A DNA stretch of 64,000 nt from Hyparrhenia diplandra (taxonomy: Eukaryota; Streptophyta; Magnoliopsida; Poales; Poaceae): NCBI GenBank assembly GCA_015847255.1, contig JADLZK010009294.1, forward strand, positions 124,001-188,000. The letters are read 5' to 3'. Position 1 is the stretch's first letter, and every line of letters begins with the position of its first letter. The notes under the pieces were generated by a model, which worked only from the letters and a program-made list of their open reading frames with translations, ran no database searches and was not told where the DNA came from. Shown piece after piece: positions 1 to 10,441 of this stretch. The position numbers were made by a program, and so were the translations under genes.

Positions 1-393
1 GCATATATCACATATGGCCACATATTCTGCTACATCTCTCTTCATTCCATACCACCAATATTTCTCTTTAAGATCAAGATACATCTTCGTACTTCGGGAT
101 GAATGGAATAAGTCGACTCATGTGCCTCACGCAGAATTGCTTCACGAATGGCTTTCACTTCGTGCACGCAAATCCTTTTTCCAAACCGTAGAGTACCATT
201 TTTATCTATCTTGAATCCTCGGGTGCTTTTCCAAGCGCTACATTCCCAGCTATCTCCTTTAGATACTCATCCTCTAACCGACCCTTTGCGAATTTCTTGC
301 TCAAGAGTAGGTGTCACTTCTATCTCCATAGTATTAAGTACAACACCCAAGTTCGGATGCTTGAACTCGCACACAACTCATCGATCTTTGGTG
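1..393 (-). pseudogene. Retrotransposon integrase N-terminal zinc-finger region (broken)
   Basis: Minus-strand translation shows the His side of an HHCC finger (REAHEST followed by an HPE stretch). In a different frame it shows the YWWYGMKRD block and a Cys pair (CDIC) near the window edge. In Gypsy elements this HHCC domain lies directly after RNase H, as here. A single-base frame change between the two halves and a stop in the first frame show that the copy cannot make a continuous integrase. The catalytic DDE core is outside the window. Confidence 0.75.
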
Positions 394-893
394 TCATCCG
401 AAGTGTACGACATATTTCTTCCTACTAAGAGCATCAGCCACACTATTTGCTTTTCCGGGATGATAATGTACATCCAAATCATAATCCTTTATGAGTTCTA
501 ACCAACGACGTTGTCTCAAGTTTAGATCGGATCGGGTAAATATGTACTTCAAACTCTTATGGTCGGTGAAGACATCGGTCTTATGACCAACCAAATAGTG
601 TCTCCAAATCTTCAATGCATGAATCACAGTTTGCTAGCTCTAAATCATGAGTAGGATAATTTAATTCATGCTTCTTCAAGCTGTCTTGAGGCATATGCAA
701 CAACTCTACCTTCTTGCATAAGAACACATCCCAATCCTAGACGAGATGCATCACAATAAATGGAGAACTTCTTGTTTAAATCTGGCAAAATCAATACTGG
801 AGCTGTTGTCAACCTCTTCTTCAACTCTTCAAAACCTGCTTGACATTTATCAGACCACTCAAACTTGGCATTCTTCTCTAAAAGAGAAGTCAT
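394..893 (-). pseudogene. Retrotransposon RNase H domain (frameshifted)
   Basis: Two open segments, 666-893 and 394-627, hold the two halves of a Gypsy RNase H. The first has the FSIYCDAS block (catalytic Asp), GLGCVLMQ and VAYASRQL. The second has the VFTDHKSL block (another catalytic Asp) and ends at NSVADALSRK, the usual end of the domain. Between them, near 627-666, the frame is lost by one missing base and regained by one extra base. The domain is recognisable but not translatable as one piece. Confidence 0.85.
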
Positions 894-900
894 GGGTTTA

Positions 901-1750
901 GCAAGTTTGGAGAAGCCTTCAATGAACCTCCCCGTAGTAGCCGGCTAATCCAAGGAAGCTACGGATCTCCGTGGCATCTGAAGGTGGCTTCCAATTCAAC
1001 ACATCCTTCACCTTGCTTGGATCCACTGCAATGCCTCCATCAGAAACAACATGGCCAAGGAAAGAGATTTCCTTTAACCAAAACTCACATTTGCTTCGCT
1101 TAGCATACAACCGTTGCTCTCGAGCTTCAGTAACACCAATCGTAGATGCTCAAGATGTTCTTCTTCTGTCTTGGAGAATATCAGGATGTCATCAATAAAT
1201 ACCACCACAAATTTATCCAGATACTCCATGAACACCTTATTCATCATATACATGAAATAGGCAGGAGCATTGGTCAAACCAAAGGACATGACTGTGTACT
1301 CATATAATCCATACCTAGTAGTGAATGCTGTCTTCGGTATGTCTGAATTTCTAATCTTCAACTGATGATAGCCGGAACGCAGATCAATCTTGGAGAACAC
1401 ACAAGCACCCCTCAACTGATCAAATAGATCATCAATCCTAGGCAAGGGATATTTGTTCTTGATAGTGACCTCATTAAGTGAGCGATAATCTACACACATC
1501 CGTTGTGTGCCATCCTTCTTTTCAACAAAGATCACCGGTGCACCCCAAGGAGATGAACTAGGGCGGATAAATCCCTTATCCTGTAACTCCTTCAATTGTT
1601 GCTTAAGTTCATCTAATTCATTAACCCCCATTCTATATGGACGCTTAGCTATGGGTGCAGTGCCAGGTAGTAAATCAATAATAAATTCAATGTCACGGTC
1701 AGGTGGCATACCTGGCAACTCATCAGGGAAAACATCTGGGAACTCATCCA
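901..1750 (-). pseudogene. Retrotransposon reverse transcriptase (frameshifted)
   Basis: The segment in 1074-1970 carries YPLPRIDDLFDQL, FSKIDLRSGYHQ and the catalytic box VVFIDDILIFS. FIDD matches the (Y/F)xDD signature of Gypsy reverse transcriptases. The palm and connection continue in another frame at 919-1110 (SKCEFWL, FLGHVVS, IRSFLGLAGYY), then again change frame into the RNase H segment near 900-920. The enzyme would copy element RNA into cDNA in cytoplasmic particles. At least two frame breaks make this copy inactive. Confidence 0.9.
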
Positions 1751-2225
1751 CTACAGGCTCTTTGGGGTTGGCATCTTCCTTCATCTGATTCACAGTGGCT
1801 GATGGTGGGTCTTTCACTGCCACATCAACAGTAACTCGGTCTCCCTTTGGTGTCGTTAGAACCACCACTCTTTCCTGACACTGAATCACTGCCCCGTGTT
1901 GCTTCATCCAATCGTAACCCACAATCATGTCAAGGCCAGATGTCCTCAACACAATAGGACCGATTGCCAAAGTCTACCCCTTAAAGACAAGCTTACCGAG
2001 GGGCAATAAAGAGAAGCTGGTATGGTTCCCCCAGGTGAATTTACTACCATTTGATTCTTCAAGGCAACTAGTGGTATGCTATGCATTGTAACAAATGCTT
2101 GCGAAATAAATGAATGTGAAGCTCCGTAATCAAAAAAGAACAAAGCTTGAGGGATGGAGTTGATGTTGAACGTACCCATCATAGTTTCTGGTCCCACCTG
2201 AACTGTATCAGTGGACACATGGTTC
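1751..2225 (-). pseudogene. Retrotransposon aspartic protease (active-site variant)
   Basis: The protease lies between the gag CCHC knuckle and the RT, as expected. The active-site strand reads FFDYGASHSFIS; families of this kind have D-S/T-G-A, so the Ser/Thr after the catalytic Asp is replaced by Tyr. The second strand motif (IVLRTSGLDMIVGYDW) lies in a different reading frame (1074-1970) from the first (1946-2551), so a frame break near 1946-1975 separates the two. This protein would process the polyprotein; here it is dead. Confidence 0.75.
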
Positions 2226-3255
2226 ACTTTTCCAGTAGGTGGCCTCTTCTCAGGACAGTTGTAGGATAAGTGACCCTCTTTACCACATGTGAAGCACGTG
2301 GTTGGAGTGTTGGTGGCATTGCCCTGGCGTGGTCCCCGATAACCCTTCGTTCTTCGAGGACGCCGGTTGCCATTCGCCTCTGGCGGTAATGGCGACGTTC
2401 TTCGGTTCCGGGTTGTGGCCTCCCCGATTTGCCCGCCCTCGGTTCTTCTGGCGAAAAGCCGGGACGGAAACGAGAGTTGCTTCGAGCCACGACCAAACAT
2501 CTTCCTCTTCTTGTCCCGATTCGGGACGCTCATTATCCGGGACAATAGCACGGTTCACCTGTTGCTCAAATGTGTCATAAGTGTTCCCCTTCAACCGCAG
2601 CCTAAGATCATAGTAGATACCATTAAGAAAATGGCGCTTATCTCGTATCTTCTCGGACTTCATTGGGAGCATAACGGGCTAGGCCGCTGGAACTTCTCAT
2701 GATACTCACCGATAGTCATCGAGCCCATCCTAAGGTTCCGAATTCATCTTGCTTACGCTCAACAAGACCATTTGGAATGTGACGAGCTCGAAGATCTTCA
2801 CAAAATCATCCCAAGTGATGGCAGGAGCATTTTCGGGACGAGCAGCTTGATAAGACTCCCACCGATCTCGAGCACCTCCTTGGAGTTGTCCCGAGGCATA
2901 CAACACCTTCTCTTTGTCATTGCACCGTGCGAGGTTCGATTGTTTCTCCACAAAGACGTAGCCAATCATCGCCTTCAAGAGGCTCTCTAGCATGAGAAAA
3001 CACCGGGGGTTTCCAATCATGAACTCCTTGCGCTTATCCCCGGGTGGCCGAGCGGATCCGCTAGCTTGCATGTTCCGCATGAAGCCGCGCCATGGTTTGC
3101 ATCATCTGTTCTTTGGCTTTGCATCATCCGCGCCCCGTGTCGCCATGAGCTGCTCCCGAGTCATTGGAGGAGGAGGTGGGTGTGGCAGATCTTCTCCCCA
3201 AAGCATTTGCATTACGTCCGGGTCTACCTCTAGGCATCTGCTTTGTCAAAGATAA
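2226..3255 (-). pseudogene. Retrotransposon gag with CCHC zinc knuckle (frameshifted)
   Basis: Three frames carry consecutive pieces of one Gypsy gag. 2730-3080 has CNDKEKVLYASGQLQG and SYQAARPENAP. 2280-2672 has YYDLRLRLKGNTYD and VNRAIV. 1946-2551 has the basic linker and the knuckle CFTCGKEGHLSYNC (C-x2-C-x4-H-x4-C). The piece order and spacing match the retrotransposon gag family (capsid, then nucleocapsid). The translation start is not clear, and the upstream Met-rich part (2992-3255 region) is also shifted. Gag would package element RNA. Confidence 0.85.
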
Positions 3256-3804
3256 TATTTCGGGGTTTAGATATTTGTGGTCAAGGTCTCTTATATAGGT
3301 TAAAAGAGTAAAGCTGAAAATTCTACGAATTAAGCAAGTTTAGAAAATTTACCCCACTATCTATTCATTAGTCCTTATGCCTTAAACTTATAACTAAATG
3401 AAATTGTAGACAAAGTCCACAAAATCATTGCAATCATTCAAAGATCCAAATCAAGCATAATTAATAATAACAATTCAACAAGGCAATCATAATGCACTAA
3501 TCAATCATTGACTCGACTTGCGATTTCTACGTTTTTCTTCTCAAGTTATAGGTAAATATCCTAGGAATATTCTTCAAATTAGTGAGAAAGTGGTATGAGA
3601 AGATTTCTAAAAGCATGTTAAGGGAAGGTGAGATCAAACTTTAGAAGCAAGGACGAGTTGGGGATGAATAGCAGAGGTAAGATAAGATATAGGAGAAAAT
3701 ATCAATTTTCCTAGAGCAAGGATTTTAGGACAACTTCTAGTACCTAAAAACGACCATCTTCTACTAGGCTTGCGTCCTAGAGTCGACATTGCTCGATACC
3801 AATT
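3256..3804 (-). other. Retrotransposon 5' leader
   Basis: AT-rich sequence between gag and the 5' LTR. It contains no long open frame except spurious ones; it ends at the primer-binding site next to the LTR. Confidence 0.6.
3788..3803 (-). promoter_or_regulatory. Primer-binding site (initiator tRNA-Met type)
   Basis: On the minus strand the LTR end ATGACA is followed two bases later by TTGGTATCGAGC. This matches the complement of the 3' end of plant initiator tRNA-Met (TGGTATCAGAGC) except for one missing A. Position next to an LTR ending in CA supports the call. Confidence 0.7.
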
Positions 3805-6714
3805 TGTCATACCCAATTTAAAAGAACAAATTGGATATATTATCCCCCCATGTGTGCCCAGAAAATCGGAAACACACATAAGGTGACAAACCGTTGGAAT
3901 GTATCATAACAATGCTTATTACATAGAAGTAAAATGAAAACTCAAAAGAATGAAACTAATTCCAACTCTCTTATGCGGAAGCTCCAAGAACGGGCACGCC
4001 GACCGGCGGTCCACAAGTCTAGTACTCGGGCGGTAGTCCTCGTTCCATCCTTGATCCGAGTCCGGTGTGGTGGAAATTGCAAGGGTGAGTTCATGTCGAA
4101 CTCAACAAATATAGCAAGGCAAAGAACTTTCCCATAATATCATGATCATTGTAACATAATAATATATAAGCATAAGTGATATAAATGAGTAAACGATTTA
4201 ACAATATAAGAGTCATCATCTTTAGTGTAAGTGGTCCATGGCCGCTCGTGTCCTTGAGCAAGGCTAGTATACTAGTTTTTCAAACTCTGCAGCAGAGGTG
4301 TACACATTCACCTTTGTGAGTCGTGATTCCTAAATGTATGGGTTTGCAAGGCCCAAGACACCGAAAAACCACTATGAAGCCCCCAAAGGTTCGTCTTTAA
4401 CAAGTTGGGGCGCTTAAGTCGTCGTATAGGACCCACCCTTCCTATATGGCACATAATGCTCGGCCTATACACATATAATATGGACGGGGGGCTATACTAT
4501 ACCCAATTCGGCACTTCCTCCAAACTTGCTAGAAAAATGATCTTTGAGGAACTAAAGTCGAGCCATTTAACCCCCACGGTTGTCTTTGTAAGTCCAGATA
4601 CATCGATTCTGAGATAAGATCTTATGTGGTTAAATTATTACCATTTTATCATTTATAGCATAGACATTAATTAAGTCACAAGATCATGGTAATAATGAGC
4701 TAGAAATTCCCAAACTATACTTGCCTTGGCAATCGAAGTCCCGCTGACCTGCTGCTCCTCAAAATAAGGCTCCCGATCACCGACGCATCGCTTGCTCACC
4801 GTCTATACTCGATAATAAATCAACATACACGCATCCAAAGACAATCATGCACGAAGAAAACAAGTCTAAATTAGAACAGTATACCAACAGTGGTAAAACA
4901 GTGTAAAAAGCGTATAAAACTAATCTACGTGTCGCTACGATCACATCGGCGTAAAGATCACGAAAAACGGAGTTGAAACGGACAAGTTATGGATTTTACA
5001 AGATTTACTATAGACGGATAATTAATTAAATCTAACTACAAAAATTAACTATCTCAAAATTACTAAACAGTTATACTAACGCGTAGAGAATCGAATTACG
5101 AATCTAACGCAATTTGAACGGTGCAATTTGGATTTAAAATGAAGAAGTTATAGCCATTTGAACTCAGTGGCAAAATCGTAATTAGACTGAACTCTGGTTT
5201 TCGCATTAAAAGCGGGGCTTGGACTGTTTCGGAATTAACCCTAGACTACAAGGGCTAGCACGTAAGAATACTAAGACACAATTGAACAGTGCCGAAAAGG
5301 ACCGCGGGTGGATAACTTAAATAATTAAGGGGTCCTATTTGCAAAGCGACAGGCGAAAGGGTATCCTTGATTAGCGGCCGTTGGATCTCAAATGGAGGGC
5401 TAGGATTAGATCGGGTTCGAGGGGAACAGTCGACGCCCGGCCAGGAAACAGAGCTCGCGGCGGCGCCCCGCCCGCCGGGCGAGGATCGCCGGCGGCGCGA
5501 TAACGGCGATTCCGGCCGTCTCGATCCAAACCGAGCACTAGGGAACAAGCGCATCAAGGCGGACACATCTAGGCCCAAGGCATGGCCGGAAAGTCGGTGG
5601 TGCGGTGGCGGCCATGGGAGGCGGACACCGGACCGTCGGCGGCGCAGGCGGCGCCGCGACTGACGGGGCGCTTAAGCCGGGCTGGAGGCGCCAGCGCATG
5701 ACGCGCTGCGGCGGCGGCGCGTAAGCGTGAGTCGGTTGGCGTCACGGCGGGCAGGGTTTTGAACGACGGCCGGGCGGCGCGGACACGACGGACGACGGCG
5801 GCGGCTTGCCGGCGCGCCACGGCAAGGGCTCAATAGGCCGCGATTCGCCAAATTAAAGGCATGGGAAGGACGGGGATGGATTCTCACCACGGGATCAAGC
5901 GGCGTGGTCGACTTCGGCGGCTGAGATCGACGATGAATGGCGGCGGCGGTGCTCGCGATTCCCCGACGACGGCGTGAGTAAAAGAAAAAGGGGAAATTGA
6001 CAAGGGGACTCGGACCGAGGCATTCTTACGGTGCTTTCGGCTCGGCGATGGCGGGGAAGTGACGATGAGGCGGCGGAATCACGGACTCCGCCCCCGGCGG
6101 GCGCTTACCCGCGGCCGCGGTGGCGCAAAACGAGAGATGGTGGCGCGCTGGTGTTCTGTGCGAAGTGCGGATGGGTGGCGCCGCCGATGGAGAGGGGAAA
6201 TGGCCAGGCGACGCCCAAAATAGGCCGAGGGGGGGAGGGGCAGCTTCGCAAAGGCGAAGCGGATCGGGGACGACCGGCCGGGTGCCAACGGGAGGGAGGG
6301 GAAGGGCCCGACGCGTGGGGCCCGCGTGTCAGCTACAAGGGAGAGGGGGAGGCATCTACGCTGCAGCCAGCTTGGGCTGCTGCGCCTGGCTACCGAGCGG
6401 GCCTGAGTTGCTGTTGCATTGCTGGACTGGGCCAAAAATGAGAATAAGAGAGGGAGAAATGAAATGCTATTCTAATTCCTAACGGCATTACTAGATCCAA
6501 ATCAAAAGAAAATAGAAACCTTGCAACAAAAAGGTAAAAACCAAACATCACAAAATAAATTGTGCAGCAGCATGAATGCATCAACATGTGTCTAGCCTTA
6601 TATTTCATTTTAATTTCATAAAATTTATTATTTCTCCTGTTTCACATGGCATAAAAGAATACATAATTAAATCAATTTAAACTATTTAGAAAATTGGAAA
6701 TTTTCGGTGTTACA
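3805..6714 (-). repeat. 5' LTR of the Gypsy element
   Basis: About 2.9 kb, starting TGTAACACCG at 6714 (minus strand) and ending ATGACA at 3805, so it has the TG...CA ends of an LTR. The start resembles the TGTAACACC start common to Tekay-like grass LTRs (compare 49544). The middle (about 5360-6450) is very GC-rich with many CpG, while the ends are AT-rich. The open frames inside the GC-rich part occur on both strands and show no family resemblance; I treat them as non-coding. Confidence 0.8.
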
Positions 6715-6810
6715 CGCTTTAGTCGACTCTCATAAGACTCTTAAAAACTCTTACGGACTTCGGATGTGAGTCTCTTATTTAGTGTACATAAAACCTACTA
6801 CAATACTTAT

Positions 6811-6875
6811 GTGGAAGTGATGATTCGAAGTGATGATTCGGAAGTGATGATTCGAAGTGATGATGGGTGCAAGTG
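6811..6875. repeat. Short direct repeats GAAGTGATGATTC
   Basis: About five near-identical 11-14 bp units in tandem or near-tandem in the leader of the pararetrovirus-like remnant. Confidence 0.7.
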
Positions 6876-6904
6876 ATGATGCCCTTCCCTTGCCTCTTCC
6901 TCTC

Positions 6905-6912
6905 CTTATATA
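6905..6912 (-). promoter_or_regulatory. TATA box (TATATAAG) of the pararetrovirus-like remnant
   Basis: Minus strand reads CACTATATAAGGAGAG. It follows the TTGAC array and precedes a leader with about five short direct repeats of a GAAGTGATGAT unit (6811-6875, plus-strand wording). The Gypsy insertion at 6714 cuts the presumed transcript about 190 bp downstream. Confidence 0.5.
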
Positions 6913-6995
6913 GTGGTGGCAAGGGTATGGTTGGCGCGGTAGTTGGCGGGTCGTCGTCGAAGTTTGTTGGTGGAGAATCTTCATGATGATCCTTT

Positions 6996-7150
6996 TGACA
7001 ATTGGTGAAGGAATCTTCATGAGGACCTTTTTGACTCTTGATAAGTATTATTCTTCATGATTATTCTTTTGACCTCACAAAATGAAGCATCTTCATGATG
7101 ATACTTTTGACTTCACGAAAGGGAAACATCTTCATAATTATACTTTTGAC
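6996..7150. promoter_or_regulatory. Array of five TTGAC (W-box core) repeats
   Basis: TTGAC occurs on the plus strand at 6996, 7031, 7069, 7107 and 7146, at 35-39 bp steps. Each copy is preceded by an AT-rich CTTCATGATnAT-type unit; a sixth, decayed unit follows near 7170. The array is 85-240 bp upstream of the minus-strand TATA box at 6905-6912. TTGAC(C/T) is the core bound by WRKY factors; three copies are followed by T, one by C and one by A. Confidence 0.55.
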
Positions 7151-7233
7151 TGGTGAAAGGCTTTCATGATGTGCCTTTTGAATCTTGATAAAATCATTCT
7201 TATCTTCAATAGTGTGGATTCCTTTGTATAGTA

Positions 7234-7690
7234 TCATCCACTTATCTTGCTAGATATTTTGATCTTCTTCCTCTTGAGTATATCATTGGTGCGCCTCTGT
7301 TCCATCAATTTTATCGGCCGCCACATATCTTGCCATGACATGAACTCTCGATATTCTTTGCGTAGTTGTGTTTCTTGGCCATAATCTGGTTTTATTAATC
7401 TTCCAACATATCTGGTAATTGTGCCAAATCCTTTACGGTTTCCTTGAAGAAAGATCCTCATAATTTTGTTCGGAAAACCATGTGATAGGTAGGATCAAAT
7501 CGACACATTCTTCGAGCTCTTTGGCTTCGTGGAAAGTTCTCCAGTTGTCATGATTTGATCTCGGAGAGCAATTCTTTGTAGTCTTCTCCCCAGATCATAA
7601 TATATATTCTTTGGGAAAGAGATGAGTATCTTTGGTGATATAAACATCATGCATTGCGGGGCCGTAGTGGAGGAGTAAACCTTGGAGGTG
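7234..7690 (-). pseudogene. C-terminal polyprotein remnant, domain not recognised
   Basis: An open piece (7234-7461) with GFGTITRYVGRLIKPDYGQ is preceded, in a shifted frame at about 7560-7680, by HYGPAMHD and EYILWSGEDY. The two pieces look like one old coding segment broken by indels. It lies directly upstream of the promoter-like region. I do not recognise the domain and see no protease, RT or RNase H motif in it. Confidence 0.35.
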
Positions 7691-8349
7691 ACGAGTAGAA
7701 CAAGACTTTGATTACTCCTTTAACATGATATAGTTTTTTCGCATGCTTCTTTTATGGCGATACCTAAATCAGAATGGAGGATTTCTTCCATTGATCCATA
7801 GACCGCATGGATCAATCCATGATCTATGATTGTTTGCAAGGAGATATCTCGGCATAATGAGTTTGAAGGTTTTCGAAATATTTAAGGTTGATATCAACCT
7901 TGAGAATGATATATTTGTGTCTTGTTTGGATGATAAGTTTGCTATCAAGGTATAGAAATGGGAATGTATGAATCCGATGAGATATGCCTTTGTTTTTGTA
8001 TTTCCCATTGAATAGATCTTGGAAATATTCTTGGAGACCAAGGAATACTTTCATCTGTCTTTGTTTATATTTTTTCCATATCACTCGATGATATCTTGGG
8101 TAAGGATTGAAAGTGTTTGCTCAGTTTTGAAACTTAGCCTTGGGATAAGCATCTCATAGGGAGTACTAGTGGCAATTTGGTATTGCTTGTGTCTTTTTGG
8201 TGAGGCAAGGTGGGTCTCATAAAAAGGAGTCTTTGGTGGCATGATGGGTTTCATGAAAGTAATCTTTGGTGATATGATTTTGATGGGGCTCAAAGTCTTC
8301 AAGGATGAGGTTGGTTTGGGTGGACGCATCTTTGGTGTATGGAGTCTCA

Positions 8350-8985
8350 TCATGAGACATCTTTTGGCTTTGAAGGAAAGCATCTTTTTTTGTGGAGATC
8401 GGAATACTTCCGAACATGTTTTTCGGGATCACATACTTTGTGATCAAATAAATTTGATTCGGGATCATCTAGATCATATATCTTTGGTAAACTGATATCT
8501 TTGAAGATCCTCCTTGAGTGATCATCGATAATTTTGGCAATCTTTTCTCGTTGAACAGAAAGATTATCCGGATTGCAAGGGAGATTCCCTTTGCTCATAT
8601 TTTTGAAATAATATGCCGCCCATTTAGAGCATGAGCCTTATCTTTTTGGTTTTAACTTGCCGGAGTAGGTTTAATAACCCTTGCCGCAAGTCATTGACCT
8701 TGGCTTTGTCCCATCCATAAGAATGGCTTCTATTCGTTCCGTTTGTTGGCCAAGGGCATGCAAGGATATGTTTGAGAAGTTTTGTTGTTCTACTAGGTGA
8801 CCTATGTGTTCCACCTTGGCGGGCTCACCATAAGTAGTTTTGGATATATTTTTGAGAGGACAAGCTCTAACGCTTTCGCCTTTGGCATTAACTTCTAATT
8901 GGATTGGCTCTAGTGGTGGATGGATAGATTCTATCACGCTTTCCATCGGGCGATCTTCCAAGTCCTTAGAGGTTTTGTTTATCAT
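8350..8985 (-). pseudogene. Polyprotein remnant downstream of the movement-like domain
   Basis: Open pieces at 8671-8985 and 8350-8598 lie downstream of the movement-like fragment in the same direction. The first has a helical, Gln-rich stretch (VEHIGHLVEQQNF, LGQQTERIEAIL) that could be a coiled coil before a capsid region. No CCHC knuckle is visible. 7770-8350 has only Lys/Pro/Thr/His-rich open pieces in shifting frames. The family assignment rests on context, so confidence is limited. Confidence 0.35.
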
Positions 8986-9300
8986 GGTAATCTTATCATT
9001 GTCGATTCTTGTTTGGTTTTATCTTTTTTGTGAAGGACTTGTTCTAAAGAATTCTTCAAAGTGTACGTCGACTTTTTTCATACCAATCAAAGAAGAAGAT
9101 ATTCTTCTTCCGCTCAATCATTTCTTTGTGCCAAACTTCTCTAATTTTCAACCGAAAGGCTCGGTCTACTTCTTGGAGATATCTCTTTTTTAGCTTTATT
9201 TTTGGGAAGACCTATTTCTCTTCCGGAGAAGCTCTTTATCTATTTGGAATTCTTCTTCTTCCGTTAAGGATGAGAGATAACGAGGTGTCGGCATTACGGG

Positions 9301-9723
9301 TCATCGACTATAATGATATTGATGTCTAAATCGAGAGATCGATGGCTCATAAGAATTATCCTCATAAGTAGCATAGACAATATTGTGTGGCCTCATCCGA
9401 GGTCTATTGTCGACACTAACGGAGGGTCTAGATTGCATGAAGTCTTTTCTTTTCGAAGAGAAGGTGACCTCAACATCCCCATCGGGTGTCTCTGGTGATG
9501 ATTGGACTTCAGTTTGTTGAAGAATTTGTGGCTCAACCGCATGGGTCAAAGTCCACTTTTCGGGAAGTTTTATCTCATCCCACTTTAAGGATTTGATAGC
9601 TATTTGGACCAAACCAAAGTGTAGATAATGATATTGGGGTTTGGCTCTTATGTCATTTATTTCTCTTTGAGGAAAGAAGTTGCAAGGTTTCATGCATGGA
9701 ACTAATACGACATGTTTTTTCAA
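9301..9723 (-). pseudogene. Movement-protein-like fragment of a pararetrovirus-like polyprotein
   Basis: The 140-residue open piece contains YLHFGLVQIAIKSL, which resembles the core strand of the 30K-type movement domain in caulimovirid polyproteins. After it comes a Pro/Ser-rich linker starting LPEKWTL, of the type seen downstream of that domain. The N-terminal part is shifted by a 29-bp tandem duplication at 9721-9778 and continues in other frames toward 10243. The central part of the movement domain appears deleted between the strand motif and the linker. Movement proteins open plasmodesmata for virus spread; this remnant cannot do so. Confidence 0.45.
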
Positions 9724-9778
9724 TTGTTTTTATGAAATAATCTTGGATGCAATTGTTTTTATGAAATAATCTTGGATC
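9721..9778. repeat. 29-bp tandem duplication
   Basis: The unit beginning CAATTGTTTTTATG occurs twice head to tail (9721 and 9750). As 29 is not a multiple of three, it shifts the frame of the movement-like piece. Confidence 0.9.
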
Positions 9779-10441
9779 TTTGAGAAACTTCTTTCTCATG
9801 TTTTGTCGATAATTCTTCCCAAACGGATCAATAACCTTTTGGGTAAAGATTAAAAGAATCGCCTAGTATTAGATCTTTGATTTGAGGCAAACAACTCATA
9901 AGAGGTTTTTGAGCATAGCTTAGGTCCCAAGGTAAGATTTGTTTCATCTAAGGCGTCTCTCGTAGGACCATGGGTGATATAATTTTGGTGATGACCATAG
10001 TCATCAAGGGTAGGATGAGTTCTTCTGGTCTCATCTTGAGACATTTCATTTTCATGCCTTTCCTTGAAAATAGAAACTCATTAAGAACCATGAACCATCA
10101 AAAACCGGATATAAGACAAATAAAAATATCTGATTGTAAAAGCGGACTAAAAGCATAGAAGTCATCTCTTTTGATGGGATAAAGCCCGATAAGGATAAAG
10201 TCGAAGAAATCATCCCTTCGAGCTCTCGTCTTGTCATCCTCAATCCTCAAATAGTTATTCCACCAGATATATATATATATATAGTATTGCTATATGGAAC
10301 CCGAGTACCAAATCTATTCAGTCCCCAGCGTCCTATTAGCCAGGCAAACCGGCCCCTCGATTCGGGCCCGAGACTTCCCGGCCCACCCACCCAGCCACCA
10401 GCGCAGCGCAGCTCCGAAGCTCCCCCCACCCCACGTCTCAT

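Larger units (their letters stand above)
1..6714 (-). mobile_element. Ty3/Gypsy LTR retrotransposon (chromovirus/Tekay-like), 5' part, degenerate
   Basis: On the minus strand the order from high to low coordinate is 5' LTR (6714-3805), primer-binding site, leader, gag with CCHC knuckle, protease, reverse transcriptase, RNase H and the start of integrase. RT before integrase is the Ty3/Gypsy order. The 3' end and the 3' LTR lie left of the window, so the target duplication cannot be checked; the base pairs just outside the 5' LTR are CGCTT (6715-6719). Every coding module carries frameshifts or stops, so the copy is old and non-autonomous. It sits inside the caulimovirid-like remnant at 6715-10250, so it inserted later than that sequence. 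The lineage call rests on gag and pol wording and on LTR length; an RT phylogeny would settle it. Confidence 0.9.
6715..10250 (-). mobile_element. Caulimovirid-like endogenous pararetrovirus remnant
   Basis: A minus-strand series of short open pieces reads like a decayed pararetroviral polyprotein: a movement-protein-like part (9301-9723, with N-terminal debris up to 10243), further polyprotein remnants (8350-8985), a terminal coding remnant (7234-7690), then a TATA box and leader (6775-7150). I see no RT (xDD) or RNase H motif, so the copy is incomplete or the region is rearranged. The Gypsy element is inserted at its downstream end. Movement-like plus polyprotein order suggests Caulimoviridae (Florendovirus/Petuvirus side), but this is from memory of family style. 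An alternative is an unclassified LTR element with a movement-protein-like domain. Confidence 0.5.

Noticed and set aside
5255..6441. Several 80-136 codon frames in the GC-rich part of the LTR
   Set aside because: Open on both strands in a CpG-rich LTR, no motif, and no start or splice context.
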